From positions 1 through 9,337 of the forward strand of contig JASFEP010000161.1 in assembly GCA_050124775.1 (NCBI GenBank): DNA of 9,337 nucleotides, given 5' to 3'. A program made the translations under genes and the position numbers. The stretch is from WTAW01 sp050124775 (GTDB taxonomy: Bacteria > Acidobacteriota > Aminicenantia > Aminicenantales > Aminicenantaceae). Below the pieces are notes generated by a model. It saw nothing but the letters and a program-made list of their open reading frames with translations, was not told the DNA's origin and made no database searches. Below, piece after piece: positions 1-7,020 of the stretch (within the stretch, counting starts at the first letter, position 1; each line of letters begins with the position of its first letter).

Positions 1-1258
1 TATAGCTTTTGGATCCATGCACGACGGCAGCTAGAGCATAGTAAACCCTTGGATTTCTCAGGATAAAAAAGCCGATCTTGCGCAGGTTGCTGTACACAAG
101 GTTTCTAAGCCGCAAAGATATCTTGAGCTCTCGAAAGATGGGAGTTAAGTAAGATTTATAGGACTCTAACAACTCAGATTTCCCACCCGATTCAAAATAA
201 TCAAAGATCGCGTTGGCTGCACACTCTGCGCTTTTATGGGCATAATAAATCCCCTCTCCTGTGAGGGAATCGGCAAATCCCGCAGCATCGCCCACTAGAA
301 CCGCATTTCCTTCACCGGGTGATCCCACAAAATTTCCTGCAGGACCGAGATGAGCGGGAATATGGGATAGATTTTCCACATCCATCTCTGTCACTCTACG
401 CAGGAAATCCAGAAATCTTTCTTTAATTCTTTTATCCTTACCGATCAATCCCCAGAGTCCCACAACGCACAGCTCGCCATGAGGAAAAATCCACCCATAC
501 CCACACCGCACTCCTCCGAGATATAATTGTGGGGGCGGCTTGCGATATTTGGGCTTGATCTTGTCAACGGGAATCTTGATCTGAAATGCCAATCCTGAGT
601 TGCGATGGAAATCCATATCCGGGAAAAGTCTCGCTCTCACCACACTGTTCACTCCATCCGCCCCGACAATGATCTTCCCCACAAATCTATTTCTCTCGAG
701 AGCATTATCTCTGTTCTCAAACCCATCTTCACTGTTGAATTCTTCCATCTCTGTGGGATCCCTCGTATCTTCAGGCTTATCAGTTTCTTTATGCTTTTTC
801 CTTTCTCCAGGCTTTTTGATCTCTTGGCTGTGTTCTCTGGACCGTGTGTGGACCACTCCAGACTGAAAATCGCCCTCTGTGACCTGAATCCCGAACTGGA
901 ACTGGCAGCCTTTCTCTCTGGCCAATGATACTAAGGCCGTATCATATTTTTCTCTGTCGACAAAATAAAATGGCTCTGGTGAACTCTGAAACACTTTCTG
1001 TTTGTATTTTTCATAGATGACATAGTCTTCAGAGAAACTCTCCACTGCAAAAAGTTTCATAAAGGGAGCCTTGAAGACTTCTTCACAAATTTTTCTCGTC
1101 TTCCATGTCACGACTCCACCACAGAGCTTCGGTCTGGGAAAGTATGCTCTGTCTATAACGAGGATATCGAATCCCCTCTCTGCAAGTAAATACCCTAGAG
1201 TCGATCCCGCAGGTCCAGCGCCTACGATGAGGACATCATGGGTGTGGCTGACGTTCAT
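1..1258 (-). CDS. Geranylgeranyl reductase family FAD-dependent oxidoreductase (C-terminus beyond window)
   Basis: The reading frame is open from an ATG at 1258 to the left edge, giving 419 residues without the stop. The N-terminus has the FAD-binding GAGPAG (residues 13-18) and an acidic strand end at VIDR. PRPKLCGG (41-48) is the Cys-Gly-Gly signature of the geranylgeranyl reductase family. GADGVNSVVR (199-208), YGWIFP (254-259) and GDAAGFADSLTGEG (323-336) complete the second nucleotide-contact and FAD-binding regions. Family members reduce prenyl double bonds in archaeal-type lipids, chlorophyll side chains or menaquinone; the substrate here cannot be told from sequence. An in-frame TAA lies 21-24 bases upstream of the ATG, and GGAG sits 4 bases before it, fixing the start. 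The gene follows a CrtI-like flavoenzyme by 108 bp. Residues about 138-192 are a highly charged insertion not usual for the family. No membrane anchor is evident. The family call is firm, the substrate open. Confidence 0.9.
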   Translation of the reverse strand, partial: MNVSHTHDVLIVGAGPAGSTLGYLLAERGFDILVIDRAYFPRPKLCGGVVTWKTRKICEEVFKAPFMKLFAVESFSEDYVIYEKYKQKVFQSSPEPFYFVDREKYDTALVSLAREKGCQFQFGIQVTEGDFQSGVVHTRSREHSQEIKKPGERKKHKETDKPEDTRDPTEMEEFNSEDGFENRDNALERNRFVGKIIVGADGVNSVVRARLFPDMDFHRNSGLAFQIKIPVDKIKPKYRKPPPQLYLGGVRCGYGWIFPHGELCVVGLWGLIGKDKRIKERFLDFLRRVTEMDVENLSHIPAHLGPAGNFVGSPGEGNAVLVGDAAGFADSLTGEGIYYAHKSAECAANAIFDYFESGGKSELLESYKSYLTPIFRELKISLRLRNLVYSNLRKIGFFILRNPRVYYALAAVVHGSKSY

Positions 1259-1366
1259 TCGACTCCATCTAAAACAATCTTAATTCTCAATATTATTCAC
1301 GAATGAATACGAAAATATCCTAAAGTTGGTTACAACCGTCACGTTGTCTATGAAGGACCTTTCAAT

Positions 1367-2881
1367 CTAAATGGGGAGCCTCGTAACAAAGGGTTTTTTA
1401 TCGCGTTTGCAGATGATTTGGATGACATTGCGCCCTGACATGGCAGCCCCGGGCACTCCCCCTCCCGGCTCTACCCACTGGCCGGCCATGTAAAAATTAT
1501 CGAGGCCCGGTAGAGTTTTGCTCATGGGCTTAAAAAATGTCTCTGTTGTGCAATCCCATCCCAGGGCACTGCCCTTCCAATTACCTGTATACCGCTCGAA
1601 TGTGAGGGGTGTGGCCACATCCCACATCTCGATCTGATCGGAAAATCCGGGAAATTTCTCCTCCATGGCCATAATCAATTTACCGGCTATTTGTTCTTTT
1701 TCTACCCTATAACCATCTGGGTTAACTCCAAGCGTCCTCCAATACTCATAATCCGTATCGAAAACGAACCTCACAACAGTTTTTCCAGGGGGAGCGAATG
1801 AGGCATCGAAATTATAAATCATAGGCCGCAGCCATTCGACCTCCTTCCCGGCAATGGTTACCGGTTCATTGAGAGGAAAGACTGTGCCCGCCGCAGCATG
1901 GGGCACATCTTCAAACGCGCGCTTAACTCCCAAAGCCACAACTAAAGGCGAAGGTCCTAAAGGGAGATGATCATAATATCCGCTGATCTTTGCATCCACA
2001 TATTTCCCATCGAGCATTTTAAAAATTGTGGTACGGCCATCCGCAGCAGTGATAACGGTATCAGCCCGATGCTCACTGCCGTCCTCCAGACGTACGCCCA
2101 CCGCCCGGTTATTTTCGACCAATATTTTTTCAACACGCGATCTGTAGTTGATCTCGCCTCTCAATTCCCTGTAGTAATGTTCCATAGCTTGCGAAAGTTT
2201 CAGTGCCCCGCCCTCAGGAAAGCCGGCGGATTTTTTGTGGCCTAACGCACACGCCATCTGGAAGAGTAGGACGGGAACATCTTCGGAAAACAGAGCTTTC
2301 GCCTGAAAGATGGCCTCTCTGAGGAAGGGATCTTTAAAGCGCGCAGAAAAATCTCTGATCGTGATCTTTTTCCATTTTCTCATGGTCCGAATAAGCGGAA
2401 ACCTTTTTAGGATAAGCTTCATTTTATCGCCGAAAGTCATCAACTCCGGAGCCTTATCGACCGGCATGTCATATCTGGTATAAACACGAGCGCCTTTGAT
2501 GAAGTCTTCAATCGGGCCCTTATCTTCAGGAGCGAGTTTTTTCATGTGTTTCTCAAGCCGGTCTAGGTCGTTGTACATATAAAACTTCTGTCCTTCTCTA
2601 CCTTCGACGATGATGAGATGTTCGTATTCGATCATCCTCATCTTTGGAACGACACCCAGTTCCTCCCAGATACGATAGAAGGCTGTGCCTGGTCCGGAGC
2701 CCATGAGAAAAGCCAGACCTCCGTTAATTGTATAGTGTCCCCGATCCCAGCATGTGTTCAACCCGCCAGGTCTTGTATCTTGCTCGAAAATCTGCGTCCG
2801 GTAGTGATTCAAACGGGCATAACAGCCCGCCGATAATCCGGCAATCCCTCCGCCAATAATAATAATCGATTTTTCATCCAT
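1367..2881 (-). CDS. Phytoene desaturase / CrtI-type FAD-dependent oxidoreductase (COG1233-like)
   Basis: This is a 504-residue flavoprotein of the amine-oxidase/phytoene-dehydrogenase superfamily. It has the dinucleotide-binding motif IIIIGGGIAGLSAG (residues 6-19), the ribose-binding acidic residue in IFEQD (E33), and the following RPGG. The C-terminal FAD/substrate motif NFYMAGQWVEPGGGVPGA (from about residue 462) is typical of CrtI, CrtO and retinol-saturase relatives. The family desaturates, saturates or isomerises polyenes and other isoprenoids, usually at the membrane surface; substrate and direction cannot be read here. A start 30 bases upstream (2911) is possible in frame, but the ATG at 2881 is preferred. 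It is preceded by GAGGAG with 7-base spacing, and the glycine motif then falls at the usual distance from the N-terminus. It lies 54 bp after the kinase gene and 108 bp before the geranylgeranyl-reductase-like gene, suggesting co-transcription. Confidence 0.88.
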   Translation of the reverse strand: MDEKSIIIIGGGIAGLSAGCYARLNHYRTQIFEQDTRPGGLNTCWDRGHYTINGGLAFLMGSGPGTAFYRIWEELGVVPKMRMIEYEHLIIVEGREGQKFYMYNDLDRLEKHMKKLAPEDKGPIEDFIKGARVYTRYDMPVDKAPELMTFGDKMKLILKRFPLIRTMRKWKKITIRDFSARFKDPFLREAIFQAKALFSEDVPVLLFQMACALGHKKSAGFPEGGALKLSQAMEHYYRELRGEINYRSRVEKILVENNRAVGVRLEDGSEHRADTVITAADGRTTIFKMLDGKYVDAKISGYYDHLPLGPSPLVVALGVKRAFEDVPHAAAGTVFPLNEPVTIAGKEVEWLRPMIYNFDASFAPPGKTVVRFVFDTDYEYWRTLGVNPDGYRVEKEQIAGKLIMAMEEKFPGFSDQIEMWDVATPLTFERYTGNWKGSALGWDCTTETFFKPMSKTLPGLDNFYMAGQWVEPGGGVPGAAMSGRNVIQIICKRDKKPFVTRLPI

Positions 2882-2888
2882 CCGGCGA

Positions 2889-2894
2889 CTCCTC
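2889..2894 (-). promoter_or_regulatory. Shine-Dalgarno deciding the start of the CrtI-type gene
   Basis: GAGGAG on the minus strand lies 7 bases before the ATG at 2881. The alternative ATG at 2911 lacks a comparable site, so the shorter protein is preferred. Confidence 0.65.
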
Positions 2895-2935
2895 GAGTCA
2901 TGGAATTCCATCAGACCGTCTCATACAACATCATT

Positions 2936-5353
2936 TCAAAAACCTGGGAGTTTTTCCTCAATCTCCAAACCAACTTTCTCGAGTATTTCCACGCATCTTG
3001 GGTCAGAACGTATGGGACCCAGCACTACATCGAGAAGGAAAAATGCCAAAAACGGCTCGTGTTCCTTGTATGCCAATCGAAGATGTTCGAATGCCTCGTC
3101 CATCCTTCCAAGACCAAGGAAAACCAGAGTTTTCAGGAATGCTGAAACATATCTTTGTTTTGCGATCTCATCCAACCGATCGAGTATCTTTTCAGCTTCG
3201 TTCTTTTTGCCCAAATGGGCCAAGGCCCATCCCAACCATCCCAGAGCGAAAGTTATACCTAATTGTGCGGCCTTCTGAAGGTGATCGATCGCCTTTCCAA
3301 AATCCTCTGGTTCGAGAAAATACTGCTGTCCGAGCCAAAGATGAGCCATGGGCAGATTCGGCTCCATCTCCAGTGCCTTTTTAAGCTGTTCTCTTCCCTT
3401 TTCGACATCGCCACCATATCCAAAAACAACACCCAACAAAGCGTTCATGAGTGGAGAAAGCGGTTCCAGTTCCAGAGCTTTGTTCGCTTCTTCAACAGCC
3501 TCCTCATTTCGTTTCTGACTGACGAGAAAAATGGCATACCATCCGTGTGCATATGCATTTTTCGGGTTGCGCTCGATGCCCCGTATAAAATTTTTATCTG
3601 CCGCATCCCAGTCCCAATCGAAACACATTTTGACAAAACCCAAAGACGTGTAGGCGTCTCCCAGAGAATCATCCAGCTCCAGAGCTCTCCCCAAAGCTTC
3701 TTTGGCTTTTGCGAACGCCTCTTTGGGATCGATAAAACTCCACAGGCCGAATACATTAAAAACATCGGCAATTCCAACATAGGGGAGAGCATAAGTCGGA
3801 TCTTTGGCGAGCGCTTGCTGGTAGAATTCGATAGCCTTTTTCATATCGCCCTCATGGCGTCTGTTCCAAAAATAGCGTCCTTTTAAATAGAGGTTATAAG
3901 CTTCCTTATCCTCCGTGTGGCGTTTGATGATCTTCGTCTTTTCCCCCTTGAGGAGCTTGACCTTGAGGTTGTCCACGATCGCAAGGGATATCTCGTCCTG
4001 GATCGCAAAGATGTCGTCCATGTCTCGGTCATAGCGTTCAGACCAGATGTGGTAGCCATCCGCGACATTGATGAGTTGGGCTATGATACGGAGGCGATTT
4101 CCCGCTTTTCGAACACTGCCTTCGAGCACGGTTTGTACGTTCAGCGTCTTTCCGACTTCGCGGATGTCAATGTCCTTACCTTTAAATGAAAATGACGAGC
4201 TTCGTGCGGGCACACGCAACTCACTGATACGTGTCAAGGAATTGATAAGCTCCTCTGCCAACCCGTCACAAAAGTATTCTTGATCTTTCTGCGGGCTCAG
4301 GTCCGCAAAGGGGAGCACAGCGATGGATTTTTCCTCGGTCTCCCTAACGATTGGAGCTGGAATTGTTTTAACCTCTTTTGACATCTCGAGTGTCGTTGTT
4401 ATGCCTTCTTTTATGACCTTCAAATCCGAGAGGATCTCTTCTGCGGCCTGATACCTTCTTCGTCTATCTTTTTCCATACACTTAATTATCAATCGATCCA
4501 GATCTTCGGGGATTTGCGGATTGACGCTTCTTGGGGCTTGAGGTGTTTCACTTTTGTGTTTCATGCCTACTGCGAAAGCAGAATCGGCTCGAAAGGGCAC
4601 CCTTCCTGTAACCATCTCATAGAGGATCACTCCCAGCGAATAGAGATCGGATCTCTGGTCAACCTCCTCTCCTTCTACCTGCTCCGGTGACATGTAATCA
4701 GGAGTTCCGATGATCACTCCGGCATCGGTTATCCCCTCGGCACTCAAAGAGCGGGCGATCCCAAAATCCATGATGTGCGCATTACCCGCTTTGTCGATCA
4801 TGATGTTCTGGGGCTTGAGATCCCTGTGCACCAATCCCAGCATGTGTGCTTCCACTAGGCCATCACAAACCTGTTCGATGATAGCCATAATCTTTCCGAT
4901 CGATAACAGACCGGCCCGTTTGATAAACGATTTGAGGTCCTCCCCCGGCACAAACTCCATGGTTATGTAAAGAATTCCCTCTGATTCACCGATGTCATAC
5001 ATCCGAGCGACATTCTTGTGGACGATCTTTCGGGCGAATTTCAGTTCATTACTGAAGCGCTCGACCACCTTCGGATCATCGGCGATATCCGACCGCAGCA
5101 ACTTGAGGGCGATCTCTTCTCTAATCCTCTTGTCAAAAACCTTGTAGACTTTTCCCATACCACCCCGTCCCAATTCCTCCAGAACATCGTATCTATCAGC
5201 AAAAGTGCTGCCCCTGGCTAAAGCTTTTGTGGGGATTCGGAGCGTATGGGTTTGCGATAAAGACGGATGCGCCTCACTCTTAAGCGGCGTACCACATTTT
5301 CCACAATAGATCGCATCGGGGGGATTCTCGTGATTACACTGGCGACACTTCAT
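2936..5353 (-). CDS. Soluble Ser/Thr protein kinase with zinc ribbon, TolB-like module and TPR repeats
   Basis: This 805-residue multidomain regulator has no transmembrane segment. Residues 3-20 form a zinc ribbon (C3, C6, C17, C20). The kinase domain spans about 55-310, with glycine loop GRGGMGKVY (62-70), ATP lysine K84, helix-C glutamate about E103, catalytic HRDLKPQN (176-183), DFG (196-198) and activation segment GTPDYMSPE (216-224). All key residues are present, so it should be active. Residues 343 to about 465 (SIAVLPFADLS, then CDGLAEELI and VLEGSVRKAGNRLRI) match the TolB-like/FlgO-type module seen beside adenylate cyclase and CadC-like regulators. Residues about 482-770 are tandem TPR helices. 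The combination is common in Aminicenantes and Acidobacteriota. The input signal is unknown; the C-terminal half probably mediates protein contacts. The ATG at 5353 has GGGG 9 bases upstream and a candidate promoter. It heads the run of three minus-strand genes and may modulate them, but nothing in the sequence proves that. Confidence 0.92.
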   Translation of the reverse strand: MKCRQCNHENPPDAIYCGKCGTPLKSEAHPSLSQTHTLRIPTKALARGSTFADRYDVLEELGRGGMGKVYKVFDKRIREEIALKLLRSDIADDPKVVERFSNELKFARKIVHKNVARMYDIGESEGILYITMEFVPGEDLKSFIKRAGLLSIGKIMAIIEQVCDGLVEAHMLGLVHRDLKPQNIMIDKAGNAHIMDFGIARSLSAEGITDAGVIIGTPDYMSPEQVEGEEVDQRSDLYSLGVILYEMVTGRVPFRADSAFAVGMKHKSETPQAPRSVNPQIPEDLDRLIIKCMEKDRRRRYQAAEEILSDLKVIKEGITTTLEMSKEVKTIPAPIVRETEEKSIAVLPFADLSPQKDQEYFCDGLAEELINSLTRISELRVPARSSSFSFKGKDIDIREVGKTLNVQTVLEGSVRKAGNRLRIIAQLINVADGYHIWSERYDRDMDDIFAIQDEISLAIVDNLKVKLLKGEKTKIIKRHTEDKEAYNLYLKGRYFWNRRHEGDMKKAIEFYQQALAKDPTYALPYVGIADVFNVFGLWSFIDPKEAFAKAKEALGRALELDDSLGDAYTSLGFVKMCFDWDWDAADKNFIRGIERNPKNAYAHGWYAIFLVSQKRNEEAVEEANKALELEPLSPLMNALLGVVFGYGGDVEKGREQLKKALEMEPNLPMAHLWLGQQYFLEPEDFGKAIDHLQKAAQLGITFALGWLGWALAHLGKKNEAEKILDRLDEIAKQRYVSAFLKTLVFLGLGRMDEAFEHLRLAYKEHEPFLAFFLLDVVLGPIRSDPRCVEILEKVGLEIEEKLPGF

Positions 5354-5401
5354 CGTATTTATCCCCTACTGAGGTTAGGTATGTCCGACCCCGGCTTTAT
5401 C

Positions 5402-5430
5402 TTTGTACCAATTTCCAGTATTCGAGTCAA
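5402..5430 (-). promoter_or_regulatory. Candidate sigma-70 promoter for the kinase gene
   Basis: On the minus strand, TTGACT (5425-5430) and TACAAA (5402-5407) are separated by exactly 17 bases, about 50 bases before the kinase ATG. The -35 matches the consensus in five of six positions and the -10 in four of six. Predicted from sequence only. Confidence 0.4.
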
Positions 5431-5509
5431 ACAAATTCAAATACACAACAAAGGGAACAGAATACTTAAATCTTATAGAGAGACAACCTGATGAATTCGC
5501 AACCTTGAT

Positions 5510-5525
5510 TTTTTGAATTCAAAAA
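5510..5525. repeat. 16-bp perfect palindrome TTTTTGAATTCAAAAA
   Basis: The palindrome lies between the CDP-alcohol phosphatidyltransferase stop and the kinase promoter region. It has no loop and no GC stem, so it is a poor terminator by itself. It could be a protein-binding site or simply an AT-rich coincidence. Confidence 0.3.
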
Positions 5526-5542
5526 GAACTCAATACGTTCTT
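5521..5542 (-). terminator. Weak intrinsic terminator after the CDP-alcohol phosphatidyltransferase
   Basis: On the minus strand AAGAAC, a 7-base loop and GTTCTT form a 6-bp stem that runs into a T-rich tract, 7 bases after the stop codon. Position and T-tract are right, but the stem is short and GC-poor, so termination is probably leaky. Confidence 0.35.
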
Positions 5543-5549
5543 CTTGGGA

Positions 5550-6155
5550 TTACCGTTTTCGGTAAGGTTCCAACTGAAAAAGGCGGTAGATGGAATAAGA
5601 CTTGACGAAAATAAGGCCTAGGGCAAACACCGTGGCAAACAGCCAGAACTGCGGAAAAAATATGAGCGTTAAAGTAATAACCACTGTATTCGCAGCTTTT
5701 CCCAAAAAGTTGAAATTCAGCTTGTATACGGTTCGGTCGACCTTATAGAAGTAATTGATAGAGATGAGGTCGAATTTGAGGAATTGATAGCTTAAATAAA
5801 AATCTATGAATGCAAAGTTGATCACAAAAAGCGCCACAGGAAGCGCAAGCTCGGGTTTAAAAACAAGATAGAGCACATAAAAGAAGAGAAATCCCACCCT
5901 ATCGGCAATCACATCGATCTCCGCCCCCACAATGGTTTCCTGTTTGAAGAATCGCGCCCAATTCCCGTCAATGATGTCACCGATCCAATGGACGACCAGT
6001 CCGATGTAATTATATGTGAGGTCCATCTTTACGATCGCCAGCATAAAAAATACAAGCGATCCCACAAACCTGATCGCCGTGATCACATTCGGAACGCTAA
6101 AGGTACTTTCAGGCGGAATCGGTGCGAATATCTTGATTTTTCTTTCGTTTTCCAT
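5550..6155 (-). CDS. CDP-alcohol phosphatidyltransferase family membrane protein
   Basis: This 201-residue integral membrane enzyme contains the complete family signature D-x2-D-G-x2-A-R-x8-G-x3-D-x3-D: D60, D63, G64, A67, R68, G77, D81, D85. These residues bind the metal ions and the CDP-alcohol donor. SVPNVITAIRF (20-30), just before the first hydrophobic segment, is also typical. Several hydrophobic stretches follow (about 30-42, 87-98, 102-121, 154-190), consistent with the usual six-helix fold. Members transfer a phosphoalcohol from a CDP-linked donor to glycerol phosphate, inositol phosphate, serine or similar acceptors in the cytoplasmic membrane. The acceptor here cannot be assigned; PgsA-like or PIS-like roles are both possible. 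The ATG at 6155 has GGGAG 10 bases upstream. It appears monocistronic, with its own promoter candidate and a weak terminator. Confidence 0.9.
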   Translation of the reverse strand: MENERKIKIFAPIPPESTFSVPNVITAIRFVGSLVFFMLAIVKMDLTYNYIGLVVHWIGDIIDGNWARFFKQETIVGAEIDVIADRVGFLFFYVLYLVFKPELALPVALFVINFAFIDFYLSYQFLKFDLISINYFYKVDRTVYKLNFNFLGKAANTVVITLTLIFFPQFWLFATVFALGLIFVKSYSIYRLFQLEPYRKR

Positions 6156-6581
6156 TGAGTTTTTACTCCCAGCAAGAAATCCTATCTTTTATCAAAATAA
6201 GCCGAGACCGTCAAGAAAATTGGCAAAATGGGAACATCCCCAAATCCATGATGAGTGAAGTCATAATGTCCCAATTCATGATTTCGAAACCACGACAATT
6301 TTTTCCCAACGAGGAAAAATCGGCTCGGTTTCGGGCATCGCTCTCCTTTCCCTTCGGTCAAGGAACCATGGCCGCTCAACCCTCAAACGGTTTTCTCCAT
6401 CATACAACTGGGACAACCAAGAGCGTCCTCGGCATTCCTCTGGTCACAGATTTGGAAATGCGTACCGGAAATGACTTACAGGTGTAACCGATGTATTCTT
6501 TTCTACGTATAACTCTTTGGTGTATGTCCATTGCTGCGCATTTTATTGACTGAATAAGAAAAAAGAAAAAAATTATGGAAT
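6156..6581. other. Intergenic region between divergent genes, no gene supported
   Basis: These roughly 430 bp separate the divergently transcribed CDP-alcohol phosphatidyltransferase and BlaI genes. Apart from the minus-strand promoter candidate at 6186-6214, nothing was recognised: no tRNA-like fold, strong hairpin or repeat. Short open frames exist on both strands, but they begin with TTG, lack ribosome sites and resemble no family convincingly. The last 60 bp before the BlaI promoter become A-rich. Confidence 0.5.
6186..6214 (-). promoter_or_regulatory. Candidate sigma-70 promoter for the CDP-alcohol phosphatidyltransferase
   Basis: On the minus strand, TTGACG (6209-6214) and TAAAAG (6186-6191) are separated by 17 bases. 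They lie 30 bases before the ATG at 6155 with a GGGAG in between, leaving a leader of about 25 bases. The -35 is good and the -10 moderate. Confidence 0.38.
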
Positions 6582-6597
6582 AACTAAATTTTTAGTT
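6582..6597. promoter_or_regulatory. Probable BlaI operator 1 (AACTAA-N4-TTAGTT)
   Basis: This is a 16-bp dyad with arms AACTAAA and TTTAGTT around a two-base centre, all seven arm pairs matching. Its last two bases are the first two of the -35 box, so a bound repressor dimer would block polymerase. Dyads of this size next to blaI/mecI-type genes are the usual repressor sites. Confidence 0.75.
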
Positions 6598-6624
6598 GAC
6601 AAACTAAATAATTAGTTGTATATT
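6596..6624 (+). promoter_or_regulatory. Near-consensus sigma-70 promoter of the blaI-M56 operon
   Basis: TTGACA (6596-6601) is a perfect -35. After a 17-base spacer comes TATATT (6619-6624), five of six for the -10. Transcription would be expected to start at about 6631-6633, at or just before the ATG at 6634. The spacer is almost entirely occupied by operator 2. Confidence 0.8.
6602..6617. promoter_or_regulatory. Probable BlaI operator 2 (AACTAA-N4-TTAGTT)
   Basis: This second 16-bp dyad, with six of seven arm pairs matching, is centred 20 bp from the first, about two helical turns, so two dimers could bind the same face. It fills the spacer between the -35 and -10 boxes. Both dyads share AACTAA-N4-TTAGTT exactly. 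Confidence 0.75.
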
Positions 6625-6633
6625 GGAATTACC

Positions 6634-7020
6634 ATGAAACAACTCACAAAAGCCGAAGAACAGATCATGCATATTTTATGGGATATCGAAAGGGGTTTCG
6701 TCAAGGATATCATCGAACATCTTCCCGCCCCGAAACCAGCCTACAACACAGTCTCGACCATCGTTCGCATTCTGGAGAAAAAGGGATTCGTCGCCCACAA
6801 ACCCTATGGGAATTCCTATGAATACTTTCCCACCATCAAAAAGGAAGAATACACCAAAGCTTATTTAAAGAGTTTTGTCAGCAACTATTTCAGCGATTCC
6901 TATTCCGAAATGGTCTCCTTCTTTACCAAGGACAAAGACATGAGTCTCGAAGAATTGGAGGAGATTAAAAATATGATCATTGAAGAGATTGAAAAACAAA
7001 AAAAGGACGAAAATGAGTGA
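6634..7020 (+). CDS. BlaI/MecI/CopY family transcriptional repressor
   Basis: This is a 128-residue winged-helix repressor, the usual length for the family. MKQLTKAEEQIMHILW opens the domain, YNTVSTIVRILEKKGFVAH (37-55) is the recognition helix and wing, and YEYFPTIKKEEY (62-73) leads to the C-terminal dimerisation helices. In known systems the dimer represses its own operon and target genes until the partner BlaR1-type peptidase signals and the repressor is cleaved. The ATG at 6634 is chosen over an in-frame TTG at 6616, because that TTG lies upstream of the -10 box and would not be transcribed. The message is then nearly leaderless. The final 8 bp overlap the M56 gene, indicating translational coupling. 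Two operator dyads in the promoter suggest autorepression. The effector ligand is unknown. Confidence 0.92.
   Translation: MKQLTKAEEQIMHILWDIERGFVKDIIEHLPAPKPAYNTVSTIVRILEKKGFVAHKPYGNSYEYFPTIKKEEYTKAYLKSFVSNYFSDSYSEMVSFFTKDKDMSLEELEEIKNMIIEEIEKQKKDENE

Noticed and set aside
605..928. Plus-strand frames across the geranylgeranyl-reductase-like gene, and a possible break in that gene
   Set aside because: The minus-strand frame is continuous from 1258 to the window edge with all family motifs in order, so there is no frameshift and the plus-strand frames are shadows.
1294..1309. 6-bp hairpin with a UUCG loop (minus strand) upstream of the geranylgeranyl-reductase-like gene
   Set aside because: The stem is AT-rich, closed by A-U rather than C-G, and has no T-tract; not supported as terminator or riboswitch.
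3263..3886. Plus-strand open frame of about 207 codons inside the kinase gene
   Set aside because: Antisense to the clear TPR region, no family resemblance, no ribosome site; a shadow of the coding strand.
6182..6379. Short minus-strand frame containing HELGHY and, 12 residues on, LPIF, reminiscent of site-2 protease (M50) motifs
   Set aside because: Only 65 codons with a TTG start and an upstream in-frame stop, no membrane segments before the motif, no ribosome site. It also overlaps the probable promoter of the next gene. Probably chance; at most a decayed fragment.
6616..6636. TTG at 6616 as start of the BlaI protein
   Set aside because: It lies in operator 2 upstream of the -10 box, so it would not be in the mRNA, and family members begin like MKQLTKAE.
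6980..7015. ATG at 6980 as start of the M56 protein
   Set aside because: It would add a very basic 11-residue extension and a 41-bp overlap with blaI; the ATG at 7013 has a properly spaced AGGA and a normal N-terminus.
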